Assembly (NCBI GenBank): GCA_963664285.2
Contig: CAXXNX010000025.1
Location: 1-64,000 of the forward strand
Direction: 5' to 3'
Source of the DNA: JAJCYL01 sp963664285
GTDB lineage: Bacteria; Bacteroidota; Bacteroidia; Cytophagales; Cyclobacteriaceae
Length of the DNA stretch: 64,000 bases
Below the pieces are notes generated by a model. That model did no database searches. It saw nothing but the letters and a program-made list of their open reading frames with translations, and was not told the DNA's origin. Every line of letters begins with the position of its first letter. The first letter of the stretch is position 1. This document shows positions 54,939-63,968 of this stretch, one piece after another. Position numbers and translations under genes: made by a program.

Positions 54939-55980
54939 TTGACAATAAGAGCAAAGTTCTAATTATAACAGCATTTTGTTTAAATAGCTCATACAGATGA
55001 TAGGCTTGATCCGTTAATAGCATAGTCAGAAACCATTGTTTCAAAGTTGTTTTACTCTCTCTTATTCGGTCAGCATAAGCATACCAATTCAGGTAGTTTT
55101 GCAAATATTTGGAACTGACACCATTGAATGGGCGTAAGAATGTCCTAAGTTGAGTGTGAACATTGTTTACTTTTTGCAGATGGATTATTTTATCATCTCT
55201 ATCCACATGATCTTTGGCCAATAGCGCTTTGTGCTTTATGGAGGGGTTGTCTTTGGCAAAAGCCTTATAAGAAGGGTGCTTATCTGTAATCAAGGTTGCA
55301 CCGTAGGCCAACTTCCCATCCAATGCCTTTGAAATTTCTTCTTTGCTCAGCCGTTTTGATGCAACAGCTTTAAGGTACTTCTCCCCCTTGCGTTCAACCG
55401 CTGTTACTACCTGGACAACTGTGACCTCTTCCTTTCCCATATTCCGTATGAAATCGTTTCCCCTCTTTCTTGCTGCCCTATCTAAATTTCGACTGCCCTT
55501 GTTGTTAAGTGCCAGTTCCAATTCATCACATTCTACTTCCGAGGATAACTGTTCGGGAACAAACTCATTTAGTGAACTCAATATCTTATGCCGCCAGTCG
55601 AAGCTTGTCTGGATGCTTATTCCGATTTGTTTTGCTATCTTTTTTATCGGCATGCCCTGCTCCATGCAGCGCAGATAAGATTGCCATTTTGATTTAAGCT
55701 TGATGTCATACAAAGGTGTTCCTGTTGTTTCACTGTACCATCTTTTACATTCATTGCACTGATACATCTGCACACCTTTTTGTCTGCCCCTCTTATATAC
55801 CTTCTCGCTTGTGCAATTTGGACAGGGTTTCTTCTTTCTTTTCTCTGCTATTTGTTGTTGAGCGGCAATCAATACTTTGCCTTGTAATTCCTGCTCCTGG
55901 AGCAACTCATCCAACAATTCGGTTTGGGAACTTATCGGCAATTGTGCAAATAAATTTTTGATCTCTTGACTTGATATCAT
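54886..55980 (-). CDS. IS1595-family transposase, copy 2 (reads through the IS end)
   Basis: The protein equals copy 1 over 342 residues, then runs 22 codons further. The terminal TAG of copy 1 is TTG here, so translation passes the inverted repeat and stops only in host DNA inside the SMUG2-type gene's end. The catalytic domain is unaffected. The extension (LLLLSIKIGGNELSC...) is not expected to be functional. Confidence 0.88.
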   Translation of the reverse strand: MISSQEIKNLFAQLPISSQTELLDELLQEQELQGKVLIAAQQQIAEKRKKKPCPNCTSEKVYKRGRQKGVQMYQCNECKRWYSETTGTPLYDIKLKSKWQSYLRCMEQGMPIKKIAKQIGISIQTSFDWRHKILSSLNEFVPEQLSSEVECDELELALNNKGSRNLDRAARKRGNDFIRNMGKEEVTVVQVVTAVERKGEKYLKAVASKRLSKEEISKALDGKLAYGATLITDKHPSYKAFAKDNPSIKHKALLAKDHVDRDDKIIHLQKVNNVHTQLRTFLRPFNGVSSKYLQNYLNWYAYADRIRESKTTLKQWFLTMLLTDQAYHLYELFKQNAVIIRTLLLLSIKIGGNELSCLMHSDKS

Positions 55981-56024
55981 ATAGCGAAGATAATAATAAT
56001 TGCTGTGTTATTTAGAACTTAGCC
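54950..56024 (-). mobile_element. IS1595-family element, copy 2
   Basis: The 1075-base element has the same ends as copy 1 (agcaaagttctaat and, inverted, ggctaagttctaaa) and a perfect 8-base target duplication ACAATAAG (54942-54949 and 56025-56032). The perfect duplication suggests a more recent jump than copy 1, whose duplication has one mismatch. Confidence 0.93.
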
Positions 56025-56064
56025 ACAATAAGCAATGTAACAGGTTGAATCAAAATTGCCTCAT

Positions 56065-56236
56065 GATGCTAGTGTGATGATAGCTAAATCCGTTAACTAT
56101 TTTCACCTCCCTTTTTCCTTTCTATTGCGTTAAAATGTTTAACCGTAACGCTGCTATGCTTAAAAATTTTGTCTTATACAAAGAAAAATTGTGGCAAAAA
56201 TTAGTCGCCTTATTTAACAATCATCACACTAGTCAT
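56065..56236. repeat. Possible miniature inverted-repeat element
   Basis: ctagtgtgatgat (56069-56081) is repeated as its exact inverse at 56220-56232. With one gap the arms extend outward by a further gatg. They enclose about 138 AT-rich bases without a convincing gene. The right arm ends at the stop codon of the HMG-CoA lyase-like gene. The spacing is too long for a terminator. No target duplication is obvious, and only one copy is in the window. Confidence 0.45.
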
Positions 56237-57087
56237 CTTCCCAAAAAAACCGATGGAGCCATATTGATTGCCAAATCAAATTCCCGTATATCTAATTTTG
56301 TTTCGTTGTCAAACTGGGCGAGATAGTCAACTATGGTTTCAGTGGCGAGGTTACCAATCAACTCATCTTCAGCCATGGGGCATCCCCCAAATCCATTGAT
56401 AGCGCCATCAAAACGCCGGCAGCCGGCCTTGTAGGCAGCAGCAATCTTTTCTTCAGCAGAATCTCTATCAGAATGTAAATGGACGCCGAATTCTATTTGG
56501 GGATAAGTACTCTTCACCGTACTGAACACGGTCTGTATATTTTCCTTATCTGATACGCCAATGGTATCAGCCAGGGATATAACCGAGATTCCGATTCCAT
56601 TGAGGGTTTCGACAAACTGAGACACATATTCCATTTCATAAGGATCACCATAAGGGTTTCCGAATCCCATGGATAAGTAGGTTACAAGAACTTTATTGCG
56701 CTTCAAACATAAATCTTGTATTTCCTGCACAGTTATTATTGCTTCATCAATACTTCTGTTAGTATTCCTTTGTTGAAATGTTTCAGAAAGAGAAAGAGGA
56801 AAGCTCAGATAGTGGATTTTCTGAAACTTACTGGCTTCTTCAGCGCCTCTCGTATTGGCTACAATGGCCAACAATTTTGATTTCGAATACTCTATATTGA
56901 GCCTGTCAATCACTTCGGCAGTGTCCCTCAATTGGGGAATGGCCTTTGAAGAAACAAAACTGCCAAAGTCAATGGTGTCAAAGCCAACTTTCAACAATTG
57001 ATTAATATAGTCGATCTTCAAATCGGTCGGCACGAACTGATGAAGGCCCTGCATAGCATCCCTGGGACATTCAATAATTTTTGACAT
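56233..57087 (-). CDS. Hydroxymethylglutaryl-CoA lyase-like protein
   Basis: The 284-residue protein has a TIM-barrel HMGL domain: ECPRDAMQG at residues 6-14, the metal and substrate residues in YLSMGFGNPYGDPY and HLHSDRD, and the signature NGFGGCPMAEDELIGN with its catalytic Cys. HMG-CoA lyase splits HMG-CoA into acetyl-CoA and acetoacetate in leucine breakdown. No leucine-pathway genes are nearby, so a related lyase activity remains possible. Confidence 0.88.
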   Translation of the reverse strand: MSKIIECPRDAMQGLHQFVPTDLKIDYINQLLKVGFDTIDFGSFVSSKAIPQLRDTAEVIDRLNIEYSKSKLLAIVANTRGAEEASKFQKIHYLSFPLSLSETFQQRNTNRSIDEAIITVQEIQDLCLKRNKVLVTYLSMGFGNPYGDPYEMEYVSQFVETLNGIGISVISLADTIGVSDKENIQTVFSTVKSTYPQIEFGVHLHSDRDSAEEKIAAAYKAGCRRFDGAINGFGGCPMAEDELIGNLATETIVDYLAQFDNETKLDIREFDLAINMAPSVFLGR

Positions 57088-57141
57088 ACCTGTTTCATAA
57101 TGAATTTTAAAGATATTTAAAAAGCTCTAAGTTTGATCGAG

Positions 57142-58277
57142 ATGCTGACTCCATTTAGATTTTACATTGGTTTTTCGTTATTAGTGAGTGTTGCCACTTA
57201 GGGTTACTCACAGCATAATCAGCTTTCACTTTTAGTGATTGGTGATGTCATGCAACATAAGGACCAGATAACAAGCGCCTACAATGCGACTACATCGAAA
57301 TATGAGTACAATACATTCGATTATGTCGAAGATATCATATCAGAAGCCGATATCGCCATAGCCAATCTGGAATTCACTCTTGGCGGCCCTCCATACAGAG
57401 GCTATCCACAATTCAGTGCGCCGGATGAGGTTGCCGCTGCACTACAAAGGGCAGGTATAGATTACCTCGTCACTGCCAATAATCATTCCTGTGATCGTCG
57501 AAAAAAAGGGATTGTGAGAACTATAGATGTGCTGGATAGTTTGGGTATTCCACATACCGGGACTTATAAAAATATTGAGGAAAAGATAGATAACTTTCCC
57601 CTGGTTATTGAAAAAAAAAAGGTTTCCGAATTGCGCCCCTCAACTATACATATGGTACCAATGGAATTCCAGTTCCCGACGGAACCATCGTCGACCTGAT
57701 CGATAAGAACAGTATCAGAAAAGACCTTTTATTAGCCCAAACATACCTGGTAGATAAGGTATTGGTATTTATGCACTGGGGACTGGAATACCAACGTAGT
57801 CCTTCTTCCGAACAAATTAACCTGGCAAACTTTTGCCTCAATAATGGCGCTGATTTTGTAATTGGGTCTCATCCTCATGTGATTCAAAGAATGGAAAATT
57901 CATTTGATCAGAAGCATTTAAAAGACGAAATCGTAATCTATTCACTTGGCAACTATGTTAGTCATCAACGCGGTAGATATCGCGATGGTGGAGTTATGGT
58001 GCAGATTAATTTGAAGAGAGTACACCGTAAGATCTGGACTGAGTCTGTCGGTTACTACCTAACCTGGGTTTATAATGTCAATACAACACTAAAGGGAGAA
58101 GAATTCCTGATTCTGCCGGCGTCACAATTCCATCAGAATCGCAGTTTTCTTGATGATTTTTCTTTCACCAAAATGGCCACTTTTATTAAGGATTCACGAG
58201 ACCTTTTGAGTCGGCAAAATATTAATGTTCATGAGTATGTATATGACGTCAAAAGTGGTCTTTGGAAGCTGAATTGA
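57142..58277 (+). pseudogene. CapA-family (PGA_cap) metallophosphatase-like gene with nonsense and frameshift
   Basis: An ATG at 57142 opens MLTPFRFYIGFSLLVSVAT, a signal peptide, followed by an in-frame TAG at 57199-57201. The frame then resumes as GYSQHNQLSLLVIGDVMQHK. The CapA core (ANLEFTLGGPPYRGYPQFSA, TANNHSCDRRKKG) continues to an A10 run at 57611-57620 where one extra base shifts the frame. Correcting it gives NYTYGTNGIP, then MHWGLEYQ, FVIGSHPHVIQ and a C-terminus ending at 58277. CapA-like proteins act in poly-gamma-glutamate or cell-envelope metabolism. Two separate lesions favour a genuine pseudogene. A TAAGTTTG box lies at 57128-57135. Confidence 0.8.
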
Positions 58278-58441
58278 GCACTCAATTCTTAATTTCAGAT
58301 CACTTTTATCCCTGAATGTACTCTCAACAATAGAATAACCTACCTATTTGGTAATCCTTTTATTATTACTTGTGATGATTTACTTTAGCGCAAATTTTAA
58401 GAGGAGAAACGTCGTTTCTATGACGTAGAAAGGAAGTCATC
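58278..58441 (+). promoter_or_regulatory. Leader of the TraR/DksA-like gene with palindromes
   Basis: agaaacg (58405-58411) and cgtttct (58413-58419) form a 15-base palindrome. A few bases later atgac and gtcat (58420-58440 region) could form a small hairpin with the aaggaag ribosome-binding site in its loop. Strong purine-rich binding sites are unusual in Bacteroidota, so this leader may have a regulatory role. Confidence 0.35.
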
Positions 58442-58831
58442 ATGGCTAAGAAATTGAAAAACAGATATTCTGAGAAAGAACTGAAGGAATTCGAGGCTAT
58501 TATTCTCGACAAGCTTGAAAAGGCGCAAAACGAGCTGAAATACATCAAAGAATCTTTAAGTAAGAATTCTGATGATTATGGCCCTGATTCTGATAGTTAC
58601 AATGTAAGGGTACTAGAAGATGGCGCTGATACCGCTGAAAAAGAAAATTTAAGTCAACTTGCTGCGAGGCAGCAAAAATTTATCGCACAATTAGAAAATG
58701 CTTTGGTAAGGATCAAGAACGGAACTTATGGTATTTGCGTTGATACCGGTAAACTCATCCGTAAGGAGAGGCTAAAAGCGGTACCGCACACCATGCATTC
58801 AATTGAGGCGAAATTAAAACAAAATCGATAA
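58442..58831 (+). CDS. TraR/DksA-family protein with an incomplete zinc finger
   Basis: The 129-residue protein has a long helical coiled-coil (about 8-90: EKELKEFEAIILDKLEKAQN and following), then the short DksA-type C-terminal region YGICVDTGKLIRKERLKAVP. Only the first Cys of the four-Cys zinc finger remains. DksA-like proteins bind RNA polymerase through the secondary channel. Loss of zinc cysteines is seen in Bacteroidota members. It is followed three bases later by scpB. Confidence 0.87.
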   Translation: MAKKLKNRYSEKELKEFEAIILDKLEKAQNELKYIKESLSKNSDDYGPDSDSYNVRVLEDGADTAEKENLSQLAARQQKFIAQLENALVRIKNGTYGICVDTGKLIRKERLKAVPHTMHSIEAKLKQNR

Positions 58832-58834
58832 GGT

Positions 58835-59422
58835 TTGGATTACCTCAAGCATCACATTGAAGCACTGGTATTTTGCTCGCCAGCACCCATCTCAGAGAAA
58901 GAAATTCATGACTGTCTGAGTGAGATGTTCAATGCAGATGTCCCAATGAGTGACATTGACACCTGTCTAAAAGAAATTGAGAATCAATTTGAAAAGGAAG
59001 ACTTTGCTTTCCAGATTTATAAAATAGGTGGCGGATATCAATTTTTAACAAAACCAGCTTACCAGGCAAGTATTGGAATTCTTCTCAAGCAACAATCTAA
59101 AAGACGATTATCTAATTCTTCCCTGGAAACACTGTCCATTATTGCATATAAACAGCCGGTGACAAAAGGACAAATTGAGCAGATTCGAGGGGTAAACTGC
59201 GACTATGCAGTACAGAAGCTCCTGGAGAAAGAGTTAGTTGAGATCAAAGGAAAGTCCGATTCGATTGGCCGTCCCATTTTATACGGTACCAGTGAAAAAT
59301 TCATGGATTATTTTGGAATTAATGACTTATCTGACCTTCCCACATTAAAAGACTTTGCCACAACTGAAAATGAAATAGGTGAAGAACAGGATACTGATCC
59401 CACTAATCAAGATGAAGCTTAG
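58835..59422 (+). CDS. scpB: Segregation and condensation protein B
   Basis: ScpB binds ScpA and SMC in chromosome condensation. The 195-residue protein contains two winged-helix domains. Diagnostic parts are HIEALVFCSPAPISEKEI, GGGYQFLTKPAYQ, LETLSIIAYKQPVTKGQIEQ and the RGVNCDYAV loop. The start is a TTG three bases after the previous stop. It and the pseudouridine synthase downstream are neighbours in many bacteria. Confidence 0.93.
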   Translation: MDYLKHHIEALVFCSPAPISEKEIHDCLSEMFNADVPMSDIDTCLKEIENQFEKEDFAFQIYKIGGGYQFLTKPAYQASIGILLKQQSKRRLSNSSLETLSIIAYKQPVTKGQIEQIRGVNCDYAVQKLLEKELVEIKGKSDSIGRPILYGTSEKFMDYFGINDLSDLPTLKDFATTENEIGEEQDTDPTNQDEA

Positions 59423-59631
59423 CCCTGAAGGACTTTTTCTGAAATTTGTGGCATCTCTCCTGGCTTTAATGGGAAAACTGACAAGTCCACAATAGCCACT
59501 TTACCAGGTGCAATGTTGAATATCCGAATGCAGCGGTCCTTAATAACACCTTCATCCGTGAACTGAGAGGGAATTTTGGAGTGCCATTGGATAATAAAGT
59601 AAAGATCATTTGGCTGACATGTTTCACAAAG
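59419..59631 (-). pseudogene. Possible headless gene remnant between scpB and the pseudouridine synthase gene
   Basis: The minus strand carries an open frame of 70 codons with a coding-like composition (NDLYFIIQWHSKIPSQFTDE, RCIRIFNIAPGKVAIVDLSV) and a stop at 59419-59421. It has no ATG near its beginning and is preceded by an in-frame TAG. It might be the end of a gene that lost its start. Similarity was not recognised. Confidence 0.3.
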
Positions 59632-59644
59632 CTACTTAGCTTTG

Positions 59645-60445
59645 ATGCTCAATTCCGATGTAATGGTAAAAAGACAAAATAGACCAGTAAGGAAAACAGT
59701 GACAAAAATTGATGTCTTTTCTCCAAAGAATGAATCGGGATTAGTTCGGCTGAACAAATTCATCGCGAATGCTGGCGTTTGTTCCAGGAGAGATGCGGAC
59801 AAATTGATTGAACGCGGCCATATCACTGTAAATGGTGAAAAAGTTCAGGAGTTGGGCATCAAAGTCAAGCCGAGTGACGCAGTCAAATACAATGGCAGGC
59901 TTTTACTACCTGAAAAACCAATTTATATTTTACTGAATAAGCCAAAGGATTTTATTACCACCCTGGATGATCCGGGCGGCAGGCGAACAGTAATGGAGTT
60001 AATCAAGAGAAAAGGTGATGAAAGGATTTACCCGGTTGGCAGGCTGGATCGAAAGACCACCGGTTTATTACTGCTTACCAATGATGGAGACCTGGCAAAA
60101 AAACTTAGCCATCCGTCGAGTGAGGTTAAGAAACTCTATGAAGTTGTTCTTGACAAACCTGTTTCAGATGAAGATTATTTACGACTGGAAGCAGGGATAA
60201 CATTGGAAGATGGGTCTGCCAAACCAGATGAGATGGCCATCGTATCTGAAGACCATCGGTCTCTGGGAGTGCAAATACATATCGGAAAAACCCGAATTGT
60301 TCGTAGAATGTTTGAGGCCATAGGATATGAAGTCATACGACTTGATCGAGTGATGTATGCGGGTCTGACCAAAAAAGACCTCTCCCGTGGGAAATGGAGG
60401 TATTTATCAGAAAAAGAGGTGGTTAGATTGAAATACTTGAAATAA
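59645..60445 (+). CDS. rluB: RsuA/RluB-family rRNA pseudouridine synthase
   Basis: The product of about 266 residues has an N-terminal S4 RNA-binding domain (VRLNKFIANAGVCSRRDADK, GHITVNGEKV). The catalytic domain carries GRLDRKTTGLLLLTNDGDLA with the catalytic Asp. The C-terminal IHIGKTRIVRRMFEAIGYEV motif is also family-typical. RluB modifies U2605 of 23S rRNA; RsuA relatives modify 16S, so the exact target is inferred from position after scpB. The first in-frame ATG is at 59645, with a TTG just before and another ATG at 59663. Confidence 0.9.
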   Translation: MLNSDVMVKRQNRPVRKTVTKIDVFSPKNESGLVRLNKFIANAGVCSRRDADKLIERGHITVNGEKVQELGIKVKPSDAVKYNGRLLLPEKPIYILLNKPKDFITTLDDPGGRRTVMELIKRKGDERIYPVGRLDRKTTGLLLLTNDGDLAKKLSHPSSEVKKLYEVVLDKPVSDEDYLRLEAGITLEDGSAKPDEMAIVSEDHRSLGVQIHIGKTRIVRRMFEAIGYEVIRLDRVMYAGLTKKDLSRGKWRYLSEKEVVRLKYLK

Positions 60446-60898
60446 TCAGTGCTCGAGTTTCAGCCTTCGAGACAGCTCGTTAATAGACTGCTGTTCTTCT
60501 GGTGAAATTCCTTCCGATGCGTTAGCAAATAAATACATCGCTTCAAGGATGAATTCCTTGTTCTGATCATTTTGTTTCACATAATCGCCTAATGCATTGA
60601 GAAACTTAGATTTCCAACGATCAGTATTATCCAGCAAATACCTGAATTCCGTCACGAATACACGCTCTAGACCTTCCTGTTCTTCGGCGTCAAGAACTTC
60701 ATCCTGTACAGTCTGGGCCATCGCTCTGGCCAAACTTTTCACTGCTTCCCACTCAGTTGCATCCAACAAATCATCAGTCATCACAACCAGCATAGCAGGA
60801 AAGAGTTTGACCAAATAAGTAAATTGTTCAATGTTCATCTTGACAGGACGAATTCTTCTGTACCCCTTAAATAATTTCTCTATCTGTTCAGTCATCAA
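60446..60898 (-). CDS. TerB-like protein of unknown function
   Basis: The 150-residue protein is all helical and acidic (NIEQFTYLVKLFPAMLVVMT, MAQTVQDEVLDAEEQEGLER) and resembles TerB-like folds in Bacteroidota. No Cys or His cluster is present. It abuts the convergent pseudouridine synthase stop exactly. The function is unknown. Confidence 0.6.
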   Translation of the reverse strand: MMTEQIEKLFKGYRRIRPVKMNIEQFTYLVKLFPAMLVVMTDDLLDATEWEAVKSLARAMAQTVQDEVLDAEEQEGLERVFVTEFRYLLDNTDRWKSKFLNALGDYVKQNDQNKEFILEAMYLFANASEGISPEEQQSINELSRRLKLEH

Positions 60899-60961
60899 TT
60901 TGTAAAATGAAATTTTGTCTAAAATAAATGATAAATACTTCCTTTGCCAAACACCAACTTC

Positions 60962-61094
60962 TCAATGCAGTAAGATGTCAGTCTGTAGATTCAATGAAAA
61001 CGCTTCATTAGTTAGAAGTATGTTGTAGTGTTCGTAAAATGAATAAATATTTTCAACATATTCAACGGGCTCAATGCATCTGCAATATCCGTAT
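60962..61094 (-). pseudogene. C-terminal remnant of the MltF-type lytic transglycosylase gene
   Basis: Read from the IS end, the minus strand encodes YGYCRCIEPVEYVENIYSFY and stops at 60962. YGYxRxxEPVxYV is the normal end of MltF-type enzymes. It becomes continuous with the main gene at 62596 when the IS5-family element is removed (DPVVK-YGYCR). Confidence 0.85.
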
Positions 61095-62595
61095 TTAGGG
61101 CTTCCTCAAAAAGTAGTACCCATCAAATTAGCAGCCCTAGATAGATTGAGCACGAATAGGGTTGCAGCAATCCAAGTTTGTGAAGTTGATTTAAGCTTGG
61201 CTTTGATTTCATTGAGCGAGTAAGCTTGTTTGGCATTGCCTATTCTTCCCTCAATGGCATTCCTCTCAGCATATTCCTTTTTTGATTTAGCCTTCTGGTA
61301 TGCTGATTTCTTCACAGGTTTTCCTTTTGTGGCAGCTGTCATCCTTATGCTGTTTTCTTTACACCAATTGCGATTCTTATTGGTAGCATAGATTTTATCG
61401 GCCTGTATAAGTTCAGGGTAATAACCAAACAAAGCCTTGTAGGCCTCTGCCTGATTGATCAGGTCCTCACTTTCATTATAGGCATTCCAGCTTAGGTTAT
61501 CCTTGGTCATGACCCCATCCATGAGTGAAAGGCCCAACTTGGCACCAAACTCTACACTCTTGCCCTGCTTGCCCCTCACTATCGGGCGTACATGGGGTTG
61601 TGAGATGCTCACTATCCGATCTTTACATTGGTGTGGGCTTTCTTGCTCATACATGCCTTGTTGCTGCTTATAAAGGGTATGGACCACCATCAGTTCCTGC
61701 TGGGTTTTGTGGGGAAAAGGAAACGGCCCTTCCAACAGGTCCAGCATTTGATCGATATGGCCAGGTTCCTTTTTACACAGTTGAGCAACACACGGATGGC
61801 CTTGCGGATCGATACAGCTGATTTTTTCTTCTTTTTGGCTTCCTGCAAATAACGCTTATGGACCATCCTGCGGTAAGTCCTGGGTTTGACCTCCATCTTG
61901 TCCCTGAGCAGGTCAAACAACCGGTCAACCATCTTTTCGGTCTTGATACGGGCTTCATTGACCAAACCAAGATCATTTGGGTAGGTGATGTATTGATCTG
62001 CCACAGTGGTATCTATCTTTAATTTACCTTTTGGCCTTTTAGATACCGCACCCTTTTGGTTTGGTTTCCGGTCAGGAAGGGACACCATCATGATGATTTT
62101 CGAGAATGCATCGAAAGTATCATCCCCTAGTTTTTTTCGCATCTCCACAAAAAGCGTAGGCGAAAACACCAAACCAGGTGTGTAATGGTCCAAACCAAGA
62201 AAGAACTGCATGTATGGGTTTTCGCTGATGGTCAGCAAGGTCTCTTCATCGGACAACCCCAGTTTATGTTTTATAATAAATGCCCCTATGATGTGCCTTG
62301 GGTTGACGCTCTTTGCCCCCATGTTGACGCTGAATTTCCTTTTGTAGATATTTACCAACTCATCCCATGGCAACAAGTTTGCAAGTGCTATCCATCTGTT
62401 GTTTGGGTTGAGTTTGATGGAGTTAATGGAGGAAAATTCTTCTATTTTGGTTTGGTACTGCGATGTGTAATCGATCATATGCAATGTTATACGTCAAATA
62501 TACAAATAACCTTGCATATATAAAAATATATTTACACGTGAATCGCTTAATATGAGCAATCAAGGTCGTTTTTATCCAATCTGAGGAAGCCCTAA
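61095..62595 (-). mobile_element. IS5-family element in the lytic transglycosylase gene
   Basis: The ends ttagggcttcctca (61095-61108) and tgaggaagccctaa (ending 62595) are perfect 14-base inverted repeats. TTA lies at both borders (61095-61097 and 62596-62598), as expected for an IS5-type TNA target. The element is about 1.5 kb and carries one transposase gene with a frameshift. Confidence 0.9.
61106..62484 (-). pseudogene. IS5-family transposase with a frameshift
   Basis: The N-terminal frame (from 62484) contains the DUF772-type region (PRHIIGAFIIKHKLGLSDEE, ENPYMQFFLGLDHY) and the first catalytic region (KIDTTVADQYITYPNDLGLV). Near 61759-61760 one base is missing: GG should be GGG on the plus strand. 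The protein then continues MLDLLEGPFPFPHKTQQELM with the second catalytic region (QADKIYATNKNRNWC) and the final Glu (AIEGRIGNAKQAY). As sequenced the transposase is inactive, but only one base is wrong. Confidence 0.85.
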
Positions 62596-63968
62596 TTAAC
62601 AACAGGGTCATTAAAATAGTTTTCATCTGATTTTTTTAACAGGTATTCGGTGACATACTCCCAACTGGTTTCGTCACTATGGTATTTCTTGGCAAGATTA
62701 TAAGCATCCAAAACGTGACCCTGACCTACATTATATGATCCCAAAATGAATTTGGTTCGTTCCAGGCTATCCGGAACCCTCTTTCTCCAATAGTCATTCA
62801 ACCATCGTATATGCCGTGAACCTCCTACTAAACTACTTTTGGGGTCTTCAAGATTGGTGACACCATAAGCCATCCCGGTCCGAGGAATCAATTGCATTAA
62901 GCCGACTGCCCCCGCCCAGGATTTAGCCTTAGGATTAAACTTAGATTCCTGGAAAACTTGTGCTGCAAGAAATTTCCAATCCCAACCAAGCTCTGAGGCA
63001 GTTTCTTTAATTAGGTCATCATAAGGAGACAGTTTCGTTCCAGAAAATATATTCGAATAATCACTCTTGGCCCTGGCCAAATGAATCTTCGAATTTTTGA
63101 AATATTTATTGAAGATCACGTAGTAATCCACCTTATCATGCATCTCATCAATCCAATCATTAATTGTACTCAAAAGTAATGGCGCATTTTTCCGAGCAGC
63201 CCAGGCAATTTGTTGGGGAAAACTAACAGGAGTGAGAACATCTACATTGGAATAATAAGTTGAATTAACCAACGCAACATGTTCATCGGCTATTGTATAA
63301 TCAATGACACCAGCGGATACCATTTCTATGAAATCCTCAGTAGAGGCTAGCGGATAATCTTCGATGATTTTAATATCCCCTCCCAGTTCATCGGATAGGT
63401 TCTTTAATCTACTAGCGTATGCAGAGGCTGGCCTGACAATTACTTCTTTGCCAATGAGGTCAACCTGGCTCCTGATCAAAGACCGCTCAATCACATGTCG
63501 CTTTAATTGCCGCCAATTATCCGGCTTGCGCTGAATAAGCATTTGTCTGGTCTGAATGTAAGGGTGAGAGAATGCCACAATTTGCTTTCGCTCGTTAGTA
63601 ACTGTTAGACTATAGGCGATGACATCACCAACACCTTGGTTCAACAAATCGAAAGTGCTCCCAAGATCCGTAGTCAAATGGAATTCTAGTCCAACCCCAA
63701 TATGTTTAGCAAACAAGTCGAGTAAATCATACTCGTATCCCATGGGCTGACCTTTATAGACAAAATAACCGGTTGAACTGTTGTCTATGATTACTTTCAA
63801 GGTCCCTCGGCACTGAATAGCGTCAAGATCGAAGGAGATAGGCTCAGATACTTTGAATTCATCGATATCTAGATTACTCATCTCGGGTTCCGAATGACAC
63901 CGAACGAGTACAAAGCCAAGACCAATTGGCACAAGAGCTACGCGAAAAATCTTCCTGATAAAAGACAT
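62592..63968 (-). pseudogene. mltF: MltF-type lytic murein transglycosylase, C-terminus cut by an IS
   Basis: The frame of 458 residues begins with a lipoprotein signal peptide (FVLVRC, Cys near residue 24). A periplasmic solute-binding-protein-like domain follows (TLKVIIDNSSTGYFVYKGQP, VGDVIAYSLTVTNERKQ). The SLT domain has the catalytic Glu in AAQVFQESKFNPKAKS and GAVGLMQLIP. MltF enzymes cut peptidoglycan at the outer membrane. The TAG stop lies inside the IS repeat; the natural last part is at 60962-61094. The catalytic domain is intact, so the truncated protein may still work. Confidence 0.88.
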
